64,000 nucleotides of DNA from Merdimonas sp963929015 (GTDB taxonomy: Bacteria; Bacillota; Clostridia; Lachnospirales; Lachnospiraceae), in assembly GCF_963929015.1 (NCBI RefSeq), contig NZ_CAWVHE010000009.1:1-64000 (forward strand), written 5' to 3'. Each line of letters begins with the position of its first letter. The first letter of the stretch is position 1. Shown here piece by piece: positions 58,189 through 64,000 of the stretch. The translations under genes were made by a program, and so were the position numbers. The notes under the pieces were generated by a model. It was not told the DNA's origin and made no database searches. It saw only the letters and a program-made list of their open reading frames with translations.

Positions 58189-60686
58189 AGACAGTGACAA
58201 AGACAGCCCTTGCCAATGCGCGCCAGAACCGGACCCGGAACATGATCAGCGGGGCAGCCATCATCCTGACCACTCTTTTGATCTTTATGGTGCTGATGGT
58301 CGGATATGCCTCTGTCAAAGTGCGGTTCGCAGCTGTGAACGCCTACTATCCGCCTTATCACGCCATGTTCCGGCAGGTGTCGGAAGAGGATGCGGGGAAG
58401 CTGAAAAGCCACAATGATATGGAGGAAGTGGGGCTTCGCTCGGATCTGGGGGAAGGGGTGGACGATGATTCCACCATCCTGTTTCTCTGGATGGATGCAC
58501 AGGCTCTGGAACTGAACAAAATAGAACTGGCAGAGGGTGCGTTTCCAAAAGCAGGAAATGAGATCGCGCTTCCGGAAGGACTGCTTGCCGAGTACGGGAT
58601 CACTGCCGGGATCGGGGATACGGTGACGCTTCCGCTTCAGCTTTACGAAGACGGCGGACTGGGGTATCAGAAAGAAGATACCTTCCGGATCAGCGGATTT
58701 CTAACAGGAGAGATTGACGAGGAAAACAAAGCCTACTCGGTGCTGGTGTCCAGGGACTGTCTGGAACAGTCGGTTCCGGCAAATGACCGGGAGTACCGGG
58801 TGATGTTCCGCCTTCAGGATGTGGGGGAAAATGTGGCTACTACGGACGCCATCGAAGAGCGGGCCAGAGAGATTGGCGCGGATTTTGGCGTATCAGAGGA
58901 CAACGTGGTCATCAACACCGATTATCTGATGGCCAATTATACGGATCCGGCGGCCCTTTTCGCCGTTGTCTGCATCATCCTGGTGGTGATGGCGGCAGGA
59001 GTGCTGACCATCTACAGCATCCACTATGTCTCCATGATCCCGAAGGTTCAGGAGTATGGGAAATTAAAGGCCATGGGAGCCACCCGGCGGCAGATCCGGC
59101 AGATCGTCTTCCGGGAAGGCCTTCTTGTGACAGCGCTTTCCCTGCCACTGGGGCTTCTTCTGGGGAGCCTTCTGGCAGGCCCGGTGATCCGCTGGATCTA
59201 CCGGATCAGCGGGGAAGGCGTGCAGACCAACGCGGCGGCCATGGAAATGAACCGGATCTGCACGGACCTGCTGGAGCAGAGACAGGTGCCGGTCCTGTAT
59301 GGGTGGGTTTACATCCTGACCATCCTGACCGTGCTGGTTACGGTGTATCTGTCCCTGGTAAAGCCTATGCGGATGGCGGCGAAGATCTCTCCGGTGGAGG
59401 CCATGCGGTATCAGGGAGAGATCCGGGAGAAGAAAAAAGAGCGGAAGGGATTTGCAGAGATGAGTCTTGTAAAACTGACCCGCTCCAACCTGTCCCGGAA
59501 TAAAAAAAGATCCATCCTGACCATCGTGACGCTGGGCGCAGTGGGAATCCTCTTCATGGCGGTGGCCACCGTCCTTAGCTGCGCCGATCCGGAGGAGATC
59601 GCAAAGCAGGAGTTTGAGGGGGATTATGAGATCGCCGTGGACAGCTGGGAGGGGGATAAAATGAATCCGGACCGGGCCTGGGTGAATCTGATGCAGAACA
59701 ACCCGCTGAACGGGGACCTGCTGGAGCAGATCCGGGCCGTAGACGGAGTGGAGGAAGTCAAAGTGAAGACCTATCTTACCGGAACGCTGGCGGATCTGGA
59801 CCCGGAGCGGGAGATCGCCTCCGCCAGCATCCAGGGCCTGGATGAATCTTACCGGGAGATCGTGGAGAACTGCCAGATCGAAGGGGCGGTTACCTGGGAA
59901 GAACTGGAAGAGGGAGAGAAGATCCTGGTCTCTGACCATATGCTGCGCTGGTTCCCGGAGCTGAAGCTGGGCGACGCGGTGCGGATGGAACTGGAGACCC
60001 CGGAGGGGACAGTGGAGCGCACCTTTGAGATCGCCGCCGTCGGAGAGTATCCTTCGGCCGTATCCGGGAGCAACTTTCTGCTGCCGGACTCTGTGCTGGC
60101 GAAGATCACAGGGGCAGACTTAAGCGACATCTGCGTGATCCGGTTGGAAGAAGGGATCGGTCAGACCGGACGGCAGGAAGCCTATACGAACCTGGAGAAC
60201 CTGGCAAAGACGAGCGTCTATCTGACCACCGACAGCTTTGAAAAGCATGTGGAGACCTGGGAGACGGCGGTCACCGTTATGACCGTGCTGGGTTACGCAT
60301 TCCTGCTGATCCTGGGCGCAGTGGGCGTGATGAACCTGATCAACACCATGGTCAACAGTATCTACACCCGGAGACGGGAACTGGGCATCATCCAGGCCAT
60401 CGGCATGTCGGAAAAGCAGCTGGTGCGGATGCTGCAGCTGGAAGGGCTTTTCTATACGGCGGGTACTCTTTTGGTGGCGCTGGGGATCGGAAGCCTGGCC
60501 GGATACGGCATCTTCCTGTATGCCAAAGCAGAAAATATGATGAACATCACCGTGTATCATTATCCGGGGATCCAGGCGGCGGTCCTGGCCGTGGCGGTGG
60601 CGGCGCTGCAGATGATCCTGACCTGCGCCGTGTCCCGGAACTTCCGCAGGATGAGCCTGACCGACCGGATCCGGTACGGGGAGTAA
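58185..60686 (+). CDS. FtsX-type ABC permease (cassette 3)
   Basis: This encodes 833 residues. The first span (MISGAAIILTTLLIFMVLMV), an extracellular domain, spans near 255-410, a second extracellular domain (about 450-690), and C-terminal spans (VMTVLGYAFLLILGAVGVMN, LEGLFYTAGTLLVALGIGSL). Same plan as the other two permeases. The likely role is envelope or peptide stress defence. Confidence 0.92.
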   Translation: MKTVTKTALANARQNRTRNMISGAAIILTTLLIFMVLMVGYASVKVRFAAVNAYYPPYHAMFRQVSEEDAGKLKSHNDMEEVGLRSDLGEGVDDDSTILFLWMDAQALELNKIELAEGAFPKAGNEIALPEGLLAEYGITAGIGDTVTLPLQLYEDGGLGYQKEDTFRISGFLTGEIDEENKAYSVLVSRDCLEQSVPANDREYRVMFRLQDVGENVATTDAIEERAREIGADFGVSEDNVVINTDYLMANYTDPAALFAVVCIILVVMAAGVLTIYSIHYVSMIPKVQEYGKLKAMGATRRQIRQIVFREGLLVTALSLPLGLLLGSLLAGPVIRWIYRISGEGVQTNAAAMEMNRICTDLLEQRQVPVLYGWVYILTILTVLVTVYLSLVKPMRMAAKISPVEAMRYQGEIREKKKERKGFAEMSLVKLTRSNLSRNKKRSILTIVTLGAVGILFMAVATVLSCADPEEIAKQEFEGDYEIAVDSWEGDKMNPDRAWVNLMQNNPLNGDLLEQIRAVDGVEEVKVKTYLTGTLADLDPEREIASASIQGLDESYREIVENCQIEGAVTWEELEEGEKILVSDHMLRWFPELKLGDAVRMELETPEGTVERTFEIAAVGEYPSAVSGSNFLLPDSVLAKITGADLSDICVIRLEEGIGQTGRQEAYTNLENLAKTSVYLTTDSFEKHVETWETAVTVMTVLGYAFLLILGAVGVMNLINTMVNSIYTRRRELGIIQAIGMSEKQLVRMLQLEGLFYTAGTLLVALGIGSLAGYGIFLYAKAENMMNITVYHYPGIQAAVLAVAVAALQMILTCAVSRNFRRMSLTDRIRYGE

Positions 60687-60788
60687 AGACCGGTTTGCCA
60701 ATGGTTTTGTATGTTGAAAAAGTTTCATGGTCTCCAGGCCCCTATTTATGGTATGATAAAATATATCAGACAGCAGGAGGGAAAAACC

Positions 60789-61277
60789 ATGGAACATACG
60801 GTCAGCAAATTTCCGGAACAAAAGGAAGCGCTTTACAAATATATGAAAGTCCGTTTAAGCGGCCAGGTGGAAAGCTGTCCCCATGTGACTGCGAACCTGG
60901 CGAACGCCTCGGCCCTGTTAAATCAGGGACTGAAAGAGATCAACTGGGTGGGGTTCTATCTTCTGGAGGGAGAGACGCTGGTGCTTGGGCCTTTCCAGGG
61001 AAAACCCGCCTGCACCGAGATCCCGGTGGGAAAGGGCGTGTGCGGAACCGCGGTTTTAAAGGACGCGGTGATCCGGGTGGAGGATGTCCACCAGTTCCCC
61101 GGGCACATCGCCTGCGACAGCGCTTCGCGTTCAGAGATCGTGCTGCCCATCCATGACCGGCAGGGAAACATCCGTGGGGTATTGGATATTGACAGTCCGC
61201 AGACCGGGCGGTTTACAGAAGAAGACGAGACAGGGCTAAAGAAATTATTGCCGGAGATCGAGAAAATCTTTTACTAA
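60789..61277 (+). CDS. Free methionine-(R)-sulfoxide reductase, GAF type
   Basis: About 162 residues from ATG 60789 behind AGGAGGG; an earlier start at 60711 has no ribosome site. A GAF fold with the family's Cys residues (PACTEIPVGKGVCG, HIACDSASRSEIVLP) and INWVGFYLLEG. It reduces free oxidised methionine in the cytoplasm, using thioredoxin in known members. Confidence 0.88.
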   Translation: MEHTVSKFPEQKEALYKYMKVRLSGQVESCPHVTANLANASALLNQGLKEINWVGFYLLEGETLVLGPFQGKPACTEIPVGKGVCGTAVLKDAVIRVEDVHQFPGHIACDSASRSEIVLPIHDRQGNIRGVLDIDSPQTGRFTEEDETGLKKLLPEIEKIFY

Positions 61278-61282
61278 TGCAG

Positions 61283-61326
61283 AACGTCCCGAAAGATCTT
61301 ACAGAAGGTCTTTCGGGACGTTTTTT
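61283..61326. terminator. Terminator after GAF reductase
   Basis: AACGTCCCGAAAGA / TCTTTCGGGACGTT with TTTTT after it; it also ends the convergent gene at 61328. Confidence 0.92.
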
Positions 61327-61327
61327 G

Positions 61328-62758
61328 TCAGAAATCCTGGATCAGTTCTGTCAGCAGAGACTCGGCCTCTTTCGGAGTACAAAAGAGGCTTTCATCCAGA
61401 TTTTCGCAGAAATCATAAAACGCATAGAGAAGCCCGGGCTCTTCGATATTCAGATAGACCGGGTGGCGGCTGTAGGGTGACGGAAACATCAGATAGCCGT
61501 TCTTGGTGTTTACAAACAAATACAGTTCATAGAGCGAGGATCCGATATCCTTGCGGAGCATACGGAAAGCGCCGGTTTTGCAGACGGGGATCAGCTTCTT
61601 TACCAGGGCGGCGCGGTCCGGCGGATCAAAGGGCAGGCAGACGTCCTGCGGGTATTCGTCGATCCGTCCGCTTTCCAGAAACCGTCTGACTCCATCATAA
61701 GAGAAGATGGAGGTAATCTTGCTCTGGCTGCATAAGGTAAGCGTCTTTTTTACATATTCCTGGAAGTGGGCAATGAACAGTTCTCTTCCGGAAATATCTT
61801 TTCTCACATATTTCTCCACCTGTGCAAAGGTAATAAACGGGGTGAAGCAGGGCGACATCTGAAAACTGTATCCGGTTATACTTTCCTGGAGCAGCCGTGC
61901 GGCATAATTAAGCTGATCCTGCACATCCGTGATCTGGTTGAGCAGAGGCGTGGATTCCTGCAGGTACTCATCAAAGATGTCCGAAAACATCCGGATCGAC
62001 TCCCTGGAATGCAGAACACAGCCTTTGTTCAGACCGGCGGTCAGAAGGCAGACACACCGGGAAGTGACGATCATATAGGGCAGCAGAGTCAGACTGCCTG
62101 TCCGCGAGGAAATATCGTCGTAATAATAGTAGGCCTCATAATTTCTGCAGGATCCATACAGCGGCAGGATCTGTTTCAGGCAGTTCAGGTTATAGTTCTT
62201 TTTGGACTGGCCGGAATGCGAATGGCTGTCCAGACAAAAAATGTGTTCGATGCGGATGCCTGCGTCCCGCTGACATTCTGCGCTGATCAGATTGACCAGA
62301 AACGCTGCGTCCGGCTGGACCAGAAGACGCAGATGACCGTGGGTTCCGGAACTCATTTCCGAGGAAATCATATGAAAAAAGGTCTGCATGACTTCTATGG
62401 ATGAATTCAAAAAGATCTTTTCTTCTTCCTCGATCCTGGCGTTATAGTGAAACGGCGGAAGCGGCGCGGCAGAGAGTGTAAAATCCCGGAAAAATTCCAG
62501 CACCTCCTTGCGGCGGTAGTAATTTTCCGGACCCTCCAGCGTAATGGCGTAAGCTTCCTCCAGATCATGCTTTTCCTCCGGCGACAGCTGCATAAACTGC
62601 GCCATTTTGCGAACCATATTAAGCGACGCAGGCTTTCGCTTCCCGTTGATGATCTTATACATATTTGAACGGTCCAGTCCACAGTACTGAGCCAGAGAAT
62701 AGGTCTTTATATTCTTTTCATGCACATACTTTGACAAAATGGACGAAAATTCGGACAT
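61328..62758 (-). CDS. Large XRE-type regulator
   Basis: About 476 residues from ATG 62758, behind GGAGGGGG; an upstream ATG at 62791 lacks a ribosome site. The N-terminal HTH (about 18-60: TYSLAQYCGLDRSNMYKIIN, GKRKPASLNMVRKMAQFMQL) is joined to a large domain with no motif I recognise (helical, with many aromatic residues). Such regulators occur in Lachnospiraceae with unknown signals. Divergent from nothing nearby; its terminator is shared with the GAF reductase. Confidence 0.8.
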   Translation of the reverse strand: MSEFSSILSKYVHEKNIKTYSLAQYCGLDRSNMYKIINGKRKPASLNMVRKMAQFMQLSPEEKHDLEEAYAITLEGPENYYRRKEVLEFFRDFTLSAAPLPPFHYNARIEEEEKIFLNSSIEVMQTFFHMISSEMSSGTHGHLRLLVQPDAAFLVNLISAECQRDAGIRIEHIFCLDSHSHSGQSKKNYNLNCLKQILPLYGSCRNYEAYYYYDDISSRTGSLTLLPYMIVTSRCVCLLTAGLNKGCVLHSRESIRMFSDIFDEYLQESTPLLNQITDVQDQLNYAARLLQESITGYSFQMSPCFTPFITFAQVEKYVRKDISGRELFIAHFQEYVKKTLTLCSQSKITSIFSYDGVRRFLESGRIDEYPQDVCLPFDPPDRAALVKKLIPVCKTGAFRMLRKDIGSSLYELYLFVNTKNGYLMFPSPYSRHPVYLNIEEPGLLYAFYDFCENLDESLFCTPKEAESLLTELIQDF

Positions 62759-62887
62759 AGCACTTCCCCCTCCATATACGTTCAGAACCATATTTTATGA
62801 GAAGAAACAAAAAATATCCATCAAAATTATGAAAAAAACATGACCACAAACGTTGACACATATTGTTAGAAAAGACAGGAAATCCGT

Positions 62888-62927
62888 GCAAAGAAGGGAA
62901 AGAAATTAGTCTCTTTCCCTTCTTTGC
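62888..62927. terminator. Long hairpin between XRE and SDR genes
   Basis: A perfect 16-bp stem GCAAAGAAGGGAAAGA / TCTTTCCCTTCTTTGC with an 8-base loop, 40 bases past the 3' end of the SDR gene (minus strand). Probably its terminator. Confidence 0.75.
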
Positions 62928-62966
62928 ATAATAATATTATTCTCGGATGTAAATATAGCCCTTTCC

Positions 62967-63710
62967 CTACGTCCGCATTGCTCCGTCTACGGAGAGGATC
63001 TCTCCGGTCACATAGCTGGCAAGGTCGCTTGCCAGGAACAGGAAAGCATTGGCGATATCCTCCGGTTCGCCAACTCTCCGCAGGGGGATGGCGTTGATCA
63101 GCGGCTGGATCATTTCCTTTGGAAGGGCGGCCACCATGTCGGTGTTGGTGATGCCCGGGGCCACCGCATTGACCCGGATGTTGCTGGGACCAAGTTCTCT
63201 CGCCAGGGACCAGGTCATGCCGTTGACTGCCGACTTGCTGACCGGGTAGGCCACGCCTGACGGCTGACCGCTGATGCTAACCATGGAGCTGGTATTTAAG
63301 ATACAGCCCCCGCCCTGTTCCTTCATAATTTTTACAACGGGGATGATGCAGTTCATGGCCGCTCCCACATTGAGCTTCATGATTTTCTCGAAATGTTCGG
63401 AAGTGTAATCGGTGACTGGTTTACTGTCGGACATTCCAGCGTTGTTGATCAGGATATCAATCTTTCCGTGGGTTTTCCTGATCTTTTCCAGCTCTGCAGC
63501 TACGGCTTCTTCGCTGCCAAGATCTGGCCATGCGCCTGATACGGGCCAGTCCGGATTCTCTTTTTTCAGAGAATCGAGCGCTTTTGCTACTGTCTCCTGT
63601 CGGGAGCCGAACAGTACAACGGTTGCTCCATTTTCCAGAAATTTTCTTACTGTTGCGTATCCGATTCCTCTGGTTCCGCCGGTGATCACGGCGACTTTTC
63701 CTTTTAACAT
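62967..63710 (-). CDS. SDR-family oxidoreductase
   Basis: About 247 residues from ATG 63710, six bases after AAAGGAGG; an ATG at 63728 comes before that site. TGGTRGIG (NAD(P)-binding, about 12-19), NNAG (about 90), the Ser-Tyr-Lys triad with YPVSK (about 156-160) and a C-terminal GEILSVDGA. Closest in style to 3-oxoacyl-ACP reductase or glucose dehydrogenase; substrate unknown. Confidence 0.92.
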   Translation of the reverse strand: MLKGKVAVITGGTRGIGYATVRKFLENGATVVLFGSRQETVAKALDSLKKENPDWPVSGAWPDLGSEEAVAAELEKIRKTHGKIDILINNAGMSDSKPVTDYTSEHFEKIMKLNVGAAMNCIIPVVKIMKEQGGGCILNTSSMVSISGQPSGVAYPVSKSAVNGMTWSLARELGPSNIRVNAVAPGITNTDMVAALPKEMIQPLINAIPLRRVGEPEDIANAFLFLASDLASYVTGEILSVDGAMRT

Positions 63711-63808
63711 ATGGATTCCTCCTTTCATCTGGTTGAAACAAATGTCTTAATCTGTTATGACGTTAGTATGGATCTGATGCTTCAAGAATACACTATCGGA
63801 CAGAAAAG

Positions 63809-63829
63809 TTCTGTGACAAAATCACAGAA
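63809..63829. promoter_or_regulatory. TTCTGTGA-N5-TCACAGAA palindrome
   Basis: A perfect 8-bp inverted repeat, 99 bases upstream of the SDR start and about 90 upstream of the rightward promoter; TGTGA-N-TCACA spacing is like sites of CRP/FNR-type regulators. Confidence 0.5.
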
Positions 63830-63916
63830 CAAGTTGTCTTGTGTTTTCGGCCCGAAAAGAATACAACTTCTCATTTTTTGCTAAAAACCGGAAAATATTT
63901 TTAGAAAAAAAGCGAA

Positions 63917-63945
63917 TTGTATTGTAAGTTGTTGTGCTATATAGT
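63917..63945 (+). promoter_or_regulatory. Promoter for gene beyond window
   Basis: TTGTAT (63917-63922), 17-base spacer, TATAGT (63940-63945). AAAGGGGG at 63980-63987 then ATGATATTG near the window end could be the start region of the next gene, which cannot be read. Confidence 0.6.
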
Positions 63946-64000
63946 GGAAGTATAGAAAAAGAGAACGTAAAAAACCGGGAAAGGGGGATGATATTGATCT

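Noticed and set aside
1..64000. CRISPR array, rRNA genes, prophage structural genes
   Set aside because: No regularly spaced repeat-spacer array, rRNA signature or phage head/tail genes seen on either strand.

Overview
The window looks like the chromosome of a gut-type Clostridia, most likely Lachnospiraceae. The signs are low-to-mid GC, strong AGGAGG-type ribosome sites, SLH-domain surface proteins, LplB/YtcP-type sugar ABC transporters, DUF3737 and DUF3791 proteins, and several response regulator-kinase-ABC-permease cassettes. Species cannot be fixed from this sequence. The first ~150 bases carry many single-base insertions relative to nearby copies of the same gene, which suggests a contig edge.

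Layout. (1) 1-11.9 kb: four SLH surface-protein copies (one truncated at the window edge, one frameshifted, two intact) interleaved with four deleted remnants of one insertion sequence; the intact parent copy lies at 33.8-35.5 kb. A trio of small unknown genes and a LuxR fragment sit between the copies. (2) 12.2-18.7 kb: a divergent LacI regulator and a four-gene sucrose/fructan operon (two permeases, binding lipoprotein, cytoplasmic GH32). (3) 18.8-24.2 kb: a MarR regulator with a truncated MATE pump, then mobile-element debris (conjugation-gene remnants, HigBA-type toxin-antitoxin with an ImmA-like domain, transposase fragment, Fic protein) ending at the 3' half of a tRNA-Arg, an apparent integration scar. 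(4) 24.4-32.4 kb: ABC exporter fragment, three methyltransferases with a deleted membrane partner, a broken hypothetical gene, and a LysR-linked operon (small protein, DUF3737, cyclophilin-like lipoprotein, Fe-S aldo/keto reductase). A perfect 32-bp direct repeat brackets 22.7-32.4 kb.

(5) 32.5-39.1 kb: AAA/DUF4143 ATPase, the intact IS with target duplication, an XRE/HipA-like kinase pair, YaaA, and a small membrane protein/XRE pair with two matching inverted repeats at its promoter. (6) 39.1-60.7 kb: three paralogous cassettes of response regulator, histidine kinase, ABC ATPase and FtsX-type permease, probably envelope-stress or antimicrobial-peptide defence. Between them are an AbiEi-like antitoxin with a possible BECR-type RNase partner, a phosphoesterase, a second Fic protein, a HxlR regulator, an ECF sigma/anti-sigma pair whose sigma seems to start at CTG, and an orphan AbiEi with a truncated AbiEii. 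(7) 60.8-64 kb: a free-methionine-sulfoxide reductase, a large XRE regulator, an SDR oxidoreductase, and a promoter running off the end.

Overall this is an accessory-rich region combining cell-surface display, sugar uptake, peptide sensing/detoxification, and many toxin-antitoxin and mobile-element scars. The strongest candidates for something new are the IS-linked mosaic SLH cluster and the AbiEi/BECR-like pair.
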